Below the pieces are notes generated by a model. That model saw nothing but the letters and a program-made list of their open reading frames with translations. It did not search any database and was not told the origin of the DNA. Positions 7,359 through 14,367 of a stretch of 19,094 bases of DNA are shown piece by piece (the stretch's first letter is position 1; every line of letters begins with the position of its first letter). The position numbers were made by a program, and so were the translations under genes. The DNA is taken from NCBI GenBank assembly GCA_903868375.1, contig CAIPVD010000162.1, forward strand, positions 1-19,094, written 5' to 3'. Source of the DNA: an uncultured delta proteobacterium (lineage in GTDB: Bacteria; UBA10199; GCA-002796325; 1-14-0-20-49-13).

Positions 7359-8615
7359 ATGAGCAGACCGCATGTCGCTATTGTCGGCGCCGGATTCGGA
7401 GGACTTTTTGCAGCAAGAGAGCTTGCAAAATCTCCACACGTGCGCGTAACTCTCATCGACAAAAATAATTATCACACGTTTCTGCCGCTGCTTTATCAGG
7501 TAGCTGCTGCTGAACTAAAGCCGGAGGACATCGCTATCCCCATACGAAAGATAATACAGGCGATGCCAAACATCGCCTTTTCACTTGGAACCGTCACGAA
7601 TATCGATCCGGTAAAAAAGGCGATAGAGACGCTAACGTGCGCGATCAGCTATGATTATTTGATCCTATCAATGGGTAGCGACAACAATTTCTTTGGCATC
7701 GAAGGCGCCGATAGATTCGCGTTCCCGCTAAAAGATATGGAAGATGCGATAGCCATTCGCAACCACACGCTAGAGATATTCGAGCTCGCCTGCTGTGAGT
7801 CGGATCCGGATAAACGCCGCAAGCTGCTTACATTCGTGATAGTCGGCGCCGGCGCCACAGGAATTGAATTCGCCGGTGCGTTTTCGGAACTGATATTTGG
7901 GCCTATGATAAAAGATTTCCCTGAAATAGATTTTAAAGACGTTAAGATAATCCTTATCGACTCGAGAGATAAGCTCTTGAGCGACCTGCCGCTAAAGCTT
8001 TCGAGTTACGCAAGTCGGCGGCTTACGAAGATGAAGATAGACGTCCGCTCGAAGATGCGTGTAACGAAAGTAGCATATGACGGCGTTCACCTGAACGACG
8101 GAAGCGTGATCGGATCCGATACAATAATTTGGGCGGCCGGTGTAAAGGGGCTCGCTAACCTAAACAAATGGGGGATAAAGACGGCGGAGAAAGACTCGGT
8201 TCCCGTCCTTCCAACATTACAGGTATCCGAATATCCGAACATTTACGCCGTTGGGGATTCTGTCGTTTTCAAAGATAACGGCATCGCTCTTCCGCAAACC
8301 GGCCCGGTCGCCATCCAACAAGGGATCGCGGCGGCTCGAAACATAATAGAACAGATCTCTGGCGGCCGTCCAAAAAATTTCAAGTTCCGCGATGAAGGAT
8401 TTATGTTGGTAACGGGCCGAAATGCCGGCGTCGTACGAATCGGCAACTTCACCTTCACAGGCGTGGTTGCATGGTTCTTATGGCTTTTCTTGCACCTTTA
8501 CAGCTTAATGGGATTTAGCGGAAAGATAAAGACGATCGCGAACTGGGGCTGGAACTATCTGTTCTTCCAAAATGCGGTGAGAGTGATATTGCCTAAATGC
8601 AAACGGCACCTCTAG
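7359..8615 (+). CDS. ndh: Type II NADH dehydrogenase (NDH-2, FAD-dependent)
   Basis: The product is 418 residues. It has an N-terminal FAD-binding Rossmann motif GAGFGG (10-15), a segment YHTFLPLLYQVA typical of NDH-2, and a second dinucleotide-binding motif IVGAGATGIEFAG (161-173) for NADH. It also has the FAD motif YAVGDSV (296-302) and a PQTGPVAIQQG segment (312-322) at the quinone site region. Residues about 365-385 are strongly hydrophobic and followed by an amphipathic tail, as in enzymes that sit on the membrane. NDH-2 passes electrons from NADH to quinone without pumping protons. The related sulfide:quinone oxidoreductases carry redox cysteines that are not evident here, so NDH-2 is preferred. 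The stop overlaps the stop of the convergent receiver gene by 4 nt. It is probably expressed from its own promoter, not as part of the exporter operon. Confidence 0.87.
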   Translation: MSRPHVAIVGAGFGGLFAARELAKSPHVRVTLIDKNNYHTFLPLLYQVAAAELKPEDIAIPIRKIIQAMPNIAFSLGTVTNIDPVKKAIETLTCAISYDYLILSMGSDNNFFGIEGADRFAFPLKDMEDAIAIRNHTLEIFELACCESDPDKRRKLLTFVIVGAGATGIEFAGAFSELIFGPMIKDFPEIDFKDVKIILIDSRDKLLSDLPLKLSSYASRRLTKMKIDVRSKMRVTKVAYDGVHLNDGSVIGSDTIIWAAGVKGLANLNKWGIKTAEKDSVPVLPTLQVSEYPNIYAVGDSVVFKDNGIALPQTGPVAIQQGIAAARNIIEQISGGRPKNFKFRDEGFMLVTGRNAGVVRIGNFTFTGVVAWFLWLFLHLYSLMGFSGKIKTIANWGWNYLFFQNAVRVILPKCKRHL

Positions 8616-8962
8616 TGCAGCATTTCCAACAGCTGCGGAACATCGAACGGCTTCCATAGAACACCGTCGGCCTGTTTTAGGGCATCGCCCTCTATCAAAT
8701 CTTTCAAATATTCTTCGCCGCTTATAACGACCACCTTCATATTTTTTCTTTTAAGTTTAACGATCTTTAATATATCGAGCCCGCTAAGTTCCGGCAATTT
8801 AAGATCCAGCAGAAGTATATCGTAATCCTTAAAATATATTAAGGACCTCCCCTCTAGCCCGTCGTACGCGGTATCGACAGAGAAATCCTCGCGCCTAAGA
8901 CAACAAGCAAGCTCTTCGCAGAAGATCTCGTCGTCATCTACTATCAGTACCCTTTTTATCAT
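8612..8962 (-). CDS. Stand-alone response-regulator receiver domain
   Basis: The start is the ATG at 8962, with GAGG six bases upstream; the frame is open to 9016 but those residues are not receiver-like. The product is 116 residues, only a receiver domain. The acidic pocket is DDD (9-11), the phosphoacceptor is D53 in LLLDLKLPELSG, the switch Ser is in VVVISGEE, and the conserved Lys-Pro is in LWKPFD. All residues needed for phosphorylation are present, but there is no output domain, so it must work by binding another protein or as a phosphorelay step. It is the last gene of a minus-strand group with the REC-AraC ORFs and overlaps ndh tail-to-tail. No histidine kinase is nearby. Confidence 0.85.
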   Translation of the reverse strand: MIKRVLIVDDDEIFCEELACCLRREDFSVDTAYDGLEGRSLIYFKDYDILLLDLKLPELSGLDILKIVKLKRKNMKVVVISGEEYLKDLIEGDALKQADGVLWKPFDVPQLLEMLH

Positions 8963-8968
8963 GATGAA

Positions 8969-8982
8969 CCTCGCCTTCGAGG
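8969..8982 (-). promoter_or_regulatory. Hairpin covering the ribosome site of the receiver gene
   Basis: On the minus strand CCTCG-AAGG-CGAGG forms a perfect five-base-pair stem with a four-base loop. The 3' arm holds the GAGG Shine-Dalgarno of the receiver gene starting at 8962. Folding would hide the ribosome site. The stem is short, so this may be chance. Confidence 0.3.
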
Positions 8983-9052
8983 AACGGCATACACCCATAC
9001 TGGAAGGTATTGGCATTGGCAGAATCTACTATTTATTACCTTTTTTACCCTA

Positions 9053-9478
9053 TTAGGCAGTCACACGGCGTTCATTTTGATTTTTTTTACGATATTCCGA
9101 AGGCGTACAGTTTGAATATTTTTTGAACGCCCTGATGAAAGATTCCACGTTCTGGTAACCAAGCTTGTCCGATATCTGATTAACGTTGTATCCGGTTGAA
9201 GAAAGCCATTCGCGGGCCTTCTCTATCTTTATCTTGGACTTGAAATCGCTAAAGCCAGTTCCCACTTCTTGCCTAAATATCCTGCTCAAATATTTGGGAG
9301 AAAGCCCAACAATTGCCGCAGCATCTTCCAGGCTCGTTCTTTTGTGATAGTTCCGCTCCGCAAAACGTTTAACGTGCTCTATCTTTCCCTTTATATCGCA
9401 CGAATCGATATTGTCTTCGCCGTTCTTTGACCTAAGTATGCGCCCTATTACGGTGAGCACCTTATCGATGTTTTTCAA
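9053..9478 (-). CDS. AraC-family DNA-binding domain, probably the detached C-terminal half of a response regulator
   Basis: The longest frame begins at a TTG (9478) with no ribosome site and gives 141 residues. The first 15 residues (NIDKVLTVIGRIL) look like the last helix of a receiver domain. Then come a linker and a full AraC/XylS double helix-turn-helix: helix set one around TSLEDAAAIVGLSPKYLSRIF and set two around YNVNQISDKLGYQNVESFIRAFKKY, ending with the family signature TPSEYRKK. It overlaps the end of the upstream receiver ORF by 17 bases in another frame. The natural reading is one REC-AraC protein split by a frameshift at about 9470. Alternatively it is made separately by reinitiation at TTG, or by programmed frameshifting. 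Confidence 0.75.
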   Translation of the reverse strand: MKNIDKVLTVIGRILRSKNGEDNIDSCDIKGKIEHVKRFAERNYHKRTSLEDAAAIVGLSPKYLSRIFRQEVGTGFSDFKSKIKIEKAREWLSSTGYNVNQISDKLGYQNVESFIRAFKKYSNCTPSEYRKKNQNERRVTA

Positions 9479-9776
9479 TGTAATCGTCTGCGCGCCCTTT
9501 CAGGGCCTCTATCGCAACGTCCTTCGAGCTATAACCGGTGAGCATTACCACGCTTAATGATGGAGAAATCTTCTTTATTTCCTTAAGGACTTCGGTGCCA
9601 GGAAGGCCCGGCATCATAACATCGAGCATGACGATATCTATTTCGTTGGGTTTTTTTAGTATCTCGAGGGCCTCTTTACCATTAGCTGCCTCAACAACCC
9701 TATAATCTTCCAACGCTTCGCGCAGTTCTTCTCTGAACATTTTATCATCGTCAACGAGCAAAACATTGTAGGGCAT
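9462..9776 (-). CDS. Response-regulator receiver domain, N-terminal half of the split REC-AraC regulator
   Basis: The product is 104 residues from an ATG with a very strong Shine-Dalgarno. It is a good receiver: acidic residues DDD (9-11), phosphoacceptor Asp in VMLDVMMPGLPG, switch Thr in VVMLTGYSS, and the conserved Lys in DDYIEK. Directly after that Lys the frame reads HR-stop, where intact receivers have Pro and a final helix. That helix (IDKVLTVIGRIL) exists in the +1 frame at the head of the AraC ORF. The protein made from this frame alone would lack the last helix and probably fold badly. It is the first gene of the minus-strand signalling group and is divergent from the serine hydrolase. 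Confidence 0.8.
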   Translation of the reverse strand: MPYNVLLVDDDKMFREELREALEDYRVVEAANGKEALEILKKPNEIDIVMLDVMMPGLPGTEVLKEIKKISPSLSVVMLTGYSSKDVAIEALKGRADDYIEKHR

Positions 9777-9780
9777 ATAG

Positions 9781-9789
9781 CCTCCTCCC
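9781..9789 (-). promoter_or_regulatory. Very strong Shine-Dalgarno of the split response regulator
   Basis: On the minus strand GGGAGGAGG lies four bases before the ATG at 9776. It fixes the start and shows that the receiver frame is meant to be translated efficiently. Confidence 0.8.
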
Positions 9790-9798
9790 TTTGACTGA

Positions 9799-9813
9799 AT
9801 TCCACTATGGAAT
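9799..9813. promoter_or_regulatory. Inverted repeat, candidate operator between regulator and serine hydrolase
   Basis: ATTCCA and TGGAAT are perfect inverted arms separated by three bases (CTA). The element is 22 bases upstream of the response-regulator start, inside the 159-base divergent region. The size suits a dimeric DNA-binding protein. The site is seen directly; its function is inference. Confidence 0.35.
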
Positions 9814-9894
9814 AAAGAACATCATTTTGAAGAAATTATCAACACTTAAGTCACATACAACGTCAAATTACTGGCTCAAATCAGCCCTATCTGA

Positions 9895-9900
9895 TACAAT
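9895..9900 (+). promoter_or_regulatory. Candidate -10 box of the serine-hydrolase gene
   Basis: TACAAT (5 of 6 to consensus, preceded by TGA) lies 35 bases before the ATG at 9936. The hexamer at the -35 spacing (TGGCTC) is poor. An AAGG stretch at about 9921 is the only hint of a ribosome site and is far from the ATG. Confidence 0.35.
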
Positions 9901-9935
9901 GAGCCATATTCCTACATCAAGAAAGGGCCACACAA

Positions 9936-12023
9936 ATGAAGATATCGATTCACCCATGTCGTCTTATAATTATAACCGTCATTATAAGTTTTTTGGGCAG
10001 CTGCGGCGGCTCGAGCAATTACAGCGCGACCATTGCGGAGGGGCATGCGGCCGCTACAGATATGATGGCGCAGACAGGGGCATCTTCTATCTCTCTCGCG
10101 TTAGTGGCGAACGGACAGATCGTGTGGACCGAAACGTTTGGCCTTGCCGACAAAGAAGCAGCGAGAAGACCTAACGCAGATACAATGTTCGGGATCGGTT
10201 CGGTCAGCAAAATGCTTGCGACGGTTGCAACGATGAAGCTTGTCGATCAGGGAAAGATATCTTTAGACGAGCCGATCACAACGTATATTCGAGCGTTTAG
10301 CATGCTTTCGCCTGACTATAATAAAATAACAGTTCGGATGCTGATCAATCATTCATCGGGTTTTCCAGGCACCGATTATCGTAACGCTTCGACCAGCGGT
10401 GCATATTTGACCTATGCCGATCAACTAATGGAATCTTTGAGCAACGAGCGGCTTAAGCATGAGCCAGGTTTTTTGAATACATATTGCAACGACGGATTTT
10501 CGATGACCGAGAATCTGATAAAGAGCGTCACAGGCAAAAGCTACGTCCAATTCGTTCAAGACGAGATACTCACTCCTTTGCAAATGGATCATAGCCGGTA
10601 TCCTCTGGAAGCCTTTCCGGCAGGCTCATATGCGGTAACATATACCGGCACGGCACGGAACCCGTTCTTGTTCGGCAACGTCTATGCCTCGGGCGGTTTT
10701 TATTCCACACCTTCCGATATGGCAAAACTCTCACTAATGATAATTGGAAACGGAACGCTTGGAAGAACCACGATCCTTTCGAAGAGTTCCATCGATGCCA
10801 TGGCAGTTAATCAAACGATAGGCACGTTCGATCCAGCTCCTTCCGAGAATGAAAGCTATGGGCTTGGCTGGGATACTGTATCGCAAGGCGGGCTTAAGGC
10901 CGTTGGCGTGAAAGGTTGGTTGAAAGGCGGCGACATCGACGGTTACGGAGCGGCAATGTTGGTAGCGCCAGATCAGAAACTGGCGGTGATAGTAGAAGGA
11001 GCAAGCGCACTTGGTTCATCGAACGCTACCGTGATCGCGGAACGAATGATGCTCCGCGCGCTCGTCGAGCAAGGAACGATAGCGGCATTTCCAACTCCGC
11101 TTCCCGCTACGCCGAAGCCACTGCAGGATCCGACCGCCGATGAACTTGCCGCGATAAGCGGATATTTTGCCGGCAGCAATTCGCTCTACAGAATGGATGT
11201 GAACGGAGACAATTCGCTGACCCTGAATAAATACGACGGTACTTCGTGGGCTCCACTCCCCTCTGTCTTAAAGATGCGCACCGACGGCATGTTCTCCGAT
11301 GATGCCTCACCGCTAAAAGAGTTTTTCACGGCATCTGGCGACGGCATGACATATATCGTGGTAAGAAGTCCGTCTGGGTACGGCCACTATCAGGACGATC
11401 AGACATCGCTGCAAAAGATAACCGCAACAACTCCCTTAACGCAGGCGTGGAGCGACAGAATTACTAGAACATGGCTCCTCGTAAATGAGCGCCCCGATTC
11501 TTTGGCCGGTTCGGTATATGACCCACGTTTGAATATCGTAGAACCTACAGGGCTTACAGGACTTATCGCTGTAAATGTGCATGACGGGGGCTTTAGTATC
11601 GTTAATCCAAACGCAAGCGATTCGCTTGCAGAAATGATGCTCGTCATGCCGCAGTCGGGCCGCGACATAAACGATCTCTTCATCGTATCGCAAGGCGCCG
11701 AAGAATGGGTGAGATATGGCAGCAATATATATCGTCCAATGGAAACGGTTCCAGCGCTGGCTGTTTCCGGCGGAACGATCGTGATCGGTGCCGATGGCTA
11801 CACGGAATGGCGGACCATAGCAAGTGGTGGCACCACAAAAACAGTTACCGTCACAACGAACGGCGTGTGGAGAATTTTTGATCCGGCGATAACTTGGATA
11901 TCCAATCAATCTGGCTCCGGCACGATCACTCTTCCTGCAATATCTGGAAATTATTACCTGGAATTTTACGGCAATGCTGGCGACAGTATTACAGTCAGTT
12001 CTACTTCAGCCTCATCACCATAA
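9936..12023 (+). CDS. Serine hydrolase lipoprotein, beta-lactamase/PBP-like (S12 family) with C-terminal beta domain
   Basis: The product is 695 residues. Signal peptide and lipobox FLGSC (C23) predict a periplasmic lipoprotein. The catalytic domain spans about 30-370: SVSK (S89, K92) is the nucleophile motif, YCN (183-185) the second motif, and KGGD (330-333) stands in the KTG/HxG position. Other family marks are LINHSSGFPG (136-145) and FYSTPSDMAKLS (255-266). This set is typical of class C beta-lactamase-fold esterases and D-aminopeptidase-like enzymes. The roughly 320 residues after it look beta-rich and of uncertain family, and may bind substrate or a surface. True beta-lactamase activity is not implied. 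The last 23 bases overlap the convergent FN3/delta-60 gene. The start is chosen because it opens the signal peptide. Confidence 0.85.
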   Translation: MKISIHPCRLIIITVIISFLGSCGGSSNYSATIAEGHAAATDMMAQTGASSISLALVANGQIVWTETFGLADKEAARRPNADTMFGIGSVSKMLATVATMKLVDQGKISLDEPITTYIRAFSMLSPDYNKITVRMLINHSSGFPGTDYRNASTSGAYLTYADQLMESLSNERLKHEPGFLNTYCNDGFSMTENLIKSVTGKSYVQFVQDEILTPLQMDHSRYPLEAFPAGSYAVTYTGTARNPFLFGNVYASGGFYSTPSDMAKLSLMIIGNGTLGRTTILSKSSIDAMAVNQTIGTFDPAPSENESYGLGWDTVSQGGLKAVGVKGWLKGGDIDGYGAAMLVAPDQKLAVIVEGASALGSSNATVIAERMMLRALVEQGTIAAFPTPLPATPKPLQDPTADELAAISGYFAGSNSLYRMDVNGDNSLTLNKYDGTSWAPLPSVLKMRTDGMFSDDASPLKEFFTASGDGMTYIVVRSPSGYGHYQDDQTSLQKITATTPLTQAWSDRITRTWLLVNERPDSLAGSVYDPRLNIVEPTGLTGLIAVNVHDGGFSIVNPNASDSLAEMMLVMPQSGRDINDLFIVSQGAEEWVRYGSNIYRPMETVPALAVSGGTIVIGADGYTEWRTIASGGTTKTVTVTTNGVWRIFDPAITWISNQSGSGTITLPAISGNYYLEFYGNAGDSITVSSTSASSP

Positions 12024-13521
12024 TTGAAGCATCCATTTGGGAAGTGTATTTTATTCCACCGAGAAGGGCGCGGCCACCCGCATCTATTGCTATTCCATTC
12101 GCCCCGGTTAAGGGAAATTCATATACACCGCTAGTAGCAAACGATTCTACCTTCGCTGCTGTATCTTTATCAAACATAATGACCATCATGAATGTTTCTA
12201 TACCATTCCCGCAAGACGTAGTAACTATAAGTCTGCCAGCCTTATCGAAGGCTATCCCTCTTCGGGCCGCTTCGCAAGTCGGGTCGGTACCTATATAATA
12301 GCCGTTTGTCCCGAATGAAGTTGCAACATTCAACCCATTGTCAAACTTTCCTACTATCAGGTCTCCATAACCATCACCCGACTGCAGATCGTTACCCGAT
12401 GAGTAGATGTTATCGTTGCTATCGAGGGCCACATTAAATAGTTTGCCGCCTTCATTTGATACATTGGATGCCAGAAGATTTCCGGCGGGGGAGAACTTCC
12501 ATAACGCCCGAAAATCGGCAAGGCTTGCTTTGTCCTCGTTAGCGCCAACGACTATTATATTCCCGTTCGAATCAAGCCCCACGGCTCCTCCAACGAAATC
12601 ATATCCGGCTCCTCCACATTCACTCGCAACGCCAGCCGTGCCAAAGGTGGCATCGAGAACTCCTTCGGCACTTAACTTCCAGACAAAAACACACGCCGAT
12701 GCACCATCTCCGCCATTGCCACCGATATAAAGATTACCGCTACCGTCCCTTACAATCCCCTCCCCGATACTTTTTATGACGCTTAAATAATATCCAGTGC
12801 CGTTATTAAAAGAACTATCGCGGTTACCAAGTTCATCCAGTTTAATTACGAACATGTAGCCCGGATTATAACTGCAGAATCCCGTTGCTATAAAGTTTCC
12901 ATTTTGGTCGGACACCGCCGCTTTGGTTGCACAATTAGTACCCGGGCTGAAAGGAGAAAGAATCGGAACACCTGAATCGTTAACCATCCACACCTTAGCA
13001 TCTACCGCGCTATCTTGGAAAAAAAGAGGGTCGGTGAAAAAAGCTACGTTGTCCGCACCTACTGCAATCGACCCTTCTCCATCGTTCGGCAAAGGCTGAT
13101 AATCCAAGTGGCTTAAGACATATCCCGCTCCACCCGCATAAGACGTGTCTAGCACCCCCTTTAAGTTTGGGGTCGACGAAATTTCAGCTGAAGGATCGCT
13201 TTCTCCAGTGGCATTCGCGGCGGTCACGATATAATAATACGAAGCGTTATTTGTAAGTCCTGTGTGTGAATACGGATTTGACGCGTCCTTAATCTTTGTT
13301 CCGATAGACGGTGTAACACCGGATACCTTGCTCCAATAGATATTGTAGGATGTTGCATATGTCGTTGCCGCCCACGAGATATCGTTCTCGGCGGCGAAGC
13401 TTGCTATAGCTAGACCTGTAGGAGCTGCCGGGACCGGCATCGCCGGCGTTACGCCGGAATCACACGAAACCAGCCCAAGGCACGTAATCATTAAAAAAAA
13501 TCTGATAAGAGCCACTTTCAT
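12001..13521 (-). CDS. Lipoprotein with an FN3 domain and delta-60 repeats
   Basis: The product is 506 residues from the ATG at 13521; an upstream in-frame ATG would add ten residues before the signal peptide. Lipobox GLVSC lies near residue 20. Residues about 30-120 form a fibronectin type III domain (PAAPTGLAIASF, SYNIYWSKVSGV, YYYIVTAANATGES). The rest contains about five degenerate delta-60 repeats, recognisable by elements such as LDTSYAGGAGYV, RDSSFNNGTGYY, LDATFGTAGV and VATSFGTNGYY, alternating with D-x-x-GNIxxxG strands. Such proteins probably fold as beta-propellers and are common in large surface or secreted proteins; no enzyme activity is known. A Shine-Dalgarno is absent and a TAAAAT lies close to the start. 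The 3' end overlaps the serine hydrolase by 23 bases. Confidence 0.8.
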   Translation of the reverse strand: MKVALIRFFLMITCLGLVSCDSGVTPAMPVPAAPTGLAIASFAAENDISWAATTYATSYNIYWSKVSGVTPSIGTKIKDASNPYSHTGLTNNASYYYIVTAANATGESDPSAEISSTPNLKGVLDTSYAGGAGYVLSHLDYQPLPNDGEGSIAVGADNVAFFTDPLFFQDSAVDAKVWMVNDSGVPILSPFSPGTNCATKAAVSDQNGNFIATGFCSYNPGYMFVIKLDELGNRDSSFNNGTGYYLSVIKSIGEGIVRDGSGNLYIGGNGGDGASACVFVWKLSAEGVLDATFGTAGVASECGGAGYDFVGGAVGLDSNGNIIVVGANEDKASLADFRALWKFSPAGNLLASNVSNEGGKLFNVALDSNDNIYSSGNDLQSGDGYGDLIVGKFDNGLNVATSFGTNGYYIGTDPTCEAARRGIAFDKAGRLIVTTSCGNGIETFMMVIMFDKDTAAKVESFATSGVYEFPLTGANGIAIDAGGRALLGGIKYTSQMDASIMVMRLK

Positions 13522-13526
13522 ACGAG

Positions 13527-13557
13527 CGTATTTTATCACAAATTGGGTCAAAATACG
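13527..13557. promoter_or_regulatory. Perfect 8-base inverted repeat upstream of the FN3 lipoprotein
   Basis: CGTATTTT (13527-13534) and AAAATACG (13550-13557) are exact inverted arms with a 15-base spacer. It fills the 40-base gap between the small exported protein and the FN3 lipoprotein. On the minus strand the downstream arm contains TAAAAT, a possible -10 box, so the repeat may be an operator over the promoter. No T tract follows, so it is not a typical terminator. Confidence 0.4.
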
Positions 13558-13561
13558 ACAT

Positions 13562-14077
13562 TTAATGGAACTTTATTGTCTTGATCGATTCTTCGATGGT
13601 TGTAACCAACTTATCAAAAAACGGAAACCCATCTTTATCAAGGCTTAAGTCCATCAACAGCACATGTTCTCCATCGAAGGCATAGAACTTGAAATATTTT
13701 AGCACGCCGATGTTGGCCAAGACCTCTTTTCCTTCTCCCCCGTCAAAAGATAACGTTTTAACATTGATCGGTTCGACGCTGGCTGTTTTTAGCGACTGCA
13801 AAAATTTTTGTTCATTAAAATTCTTCTTATCTAAACGAAACACATCCAATACCGTCCATACAGGAACGCCGAACTTGGTATCGGTTACGTACAGGTTCCC
13901 GTAAGCGATCTTGTCCTTAAGGGGACTGGCCGGGCTCTGTTTTTCGAACTTAATGAGCTTTTGATCTATAGAAAAGCCCGTCGTTTGGAACCGTCCAAGG
14001 TCGGCGGCTATTAAATTTCCTTCAAGGGTAATGAACAAGCTCAAAGCAAGAACGGATAAGATTTTTATAGATTTCAT
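13562..14077 (-). CDS. Small exported protein of unknown function
   Basis: The product is 171 residues that I do not recognise. It has a clear signal peptide (MKSIKILSVLALSLFIT, cleavage likely after LIAA) and no lipobox Cys, so it is probably periplasmic. The mature part is a mix of strands and helices (SPLKDKIAYGNLYVTD, VPVWTVLDVFRL, SVEPINVKTLSFDGGEGKEV, HVLLMDLSLDKDG) ending in a helix FFDKLVTTIEESIKTIKF. This pattern suggests a compact alpha-beta domain. No metal-binding or catalytic motif stands out. It lies 40 bases upstream of the FN3 lipoprotein, in the same direction, but an inverted repeat and a possible promoter sit between. No Shine-Dalgarno is seen. The only evidence that it is real is its length, signal peptide and coding character. 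Confidence 0.7.
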   Translation of the reverse strand: MKSIKILSVLALSLFITLEGNLIAADLGRFQTTGFSIDQKLIKFEKQSPASPLKDKIAYGNLYVTDTKFGVPVWTVLDVFRLDKKNFNEQKFLQSLKTASVEPINVKTLSFDGGEGKEVLANIGVLKYFKFYAFDGEHVLLMDLSLDKDGFPFFDKLVTTIEESIKTIKFH

Positions 14078-14132
14078 GGACGCAAATTACCATAACTGGA
14101 TTAAAATTCAATCGCATTTAAAAATCTTGTGA

Positions 14133-14147
14133 CAAACCCTGGGTTTG
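14133..14147. promoter_or_regulatory. Perfect palindrome CAAACCC-T-GGGTTTG
   Basis: Seven-base inverted arms are separated by one base. The element lies 55 bases upstream of the exported-protein start on the minus strand. It could be an operator; no T tract follows on either side. Confidence 0.35.
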
Positions 14148-14293
14148 CGAATCAAAATGAAGTGATTATCTGTACCAGCCAAATCATAGAGAAGATTTTA
14201 AATCGCCATCAATGCGAATAACTCTGCGCACCTTAAGTTAGCATTGTCCTCCGTAATTGCTTCGCTTTGCATTTTCATCAATCGCGTCAGAGC

Positions 14294-14309
14294 ATAATTC
14301 ATGAATTAT
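14294..14309. promoter_or_regulatory. Perfect 16-base palindrome ATAATTCATGAATTAT
   Basis: This fully self-complementary 16-mer is 58 bases upstream of the methyltransferase-like gene, in the range expected for a repressor or activator site. Its AT-richness raises the chance of coincidence. Confidence 0.4.
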
Positions 14310-14353
14310 ATCCATGGGTTACACAAATAGCAACTTTTGGTATGCGGCCAGCC

Positions 14354-14364
14354 GATAATAATAT
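14354..14364 (+). promoter_or_regulatory. Candidate -10 region just before the MidA-like gene
   Basis: GATAATAATAT contains GATAAT and TAATAT, ending 3-8 bases before the ATG at 14368. If GATAAT is used, transcription would start within two or three bases of the ATG. No good -35 is seen and there is no Shine-Dalgarno. Confidence 0.35.
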
Positions 14365-14367
14365 TGT

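Larger units (their letters stand above)
14078..14367. other. AT-rich divergent intergenic region with two palindromes
   Basis: The 290 bases between the small exported protein (-) and the methyltransferase-like gene (+) hold no credible ORF; a 72-codon frame starting at 14267 runs into the methyltransferase in another frame and looks like a shadow. The region has two perfect palindromes (14133-14147 and 14294-14309) and AT-rich possible -10 boxes near both starts. No RNA gene was recognised. Confidence 0.6.

Noticed and set aside
11436..11909. 157-codon minus-strand frame inside the serine-hydrolase gene
   Set aside because: No signal, motif or ribosome site, and it is fully contained in a coding region with clear catalytic motifs.
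9936..12023. The serine hydrolase as an antibiotic-resistance beta-lactamase
   Set aside because: The third motif is KGGD, the protein is a large lipoprotein with a long extra C-terminal domain, and the family is mostly esterases and peptidases; resistance is not supported.
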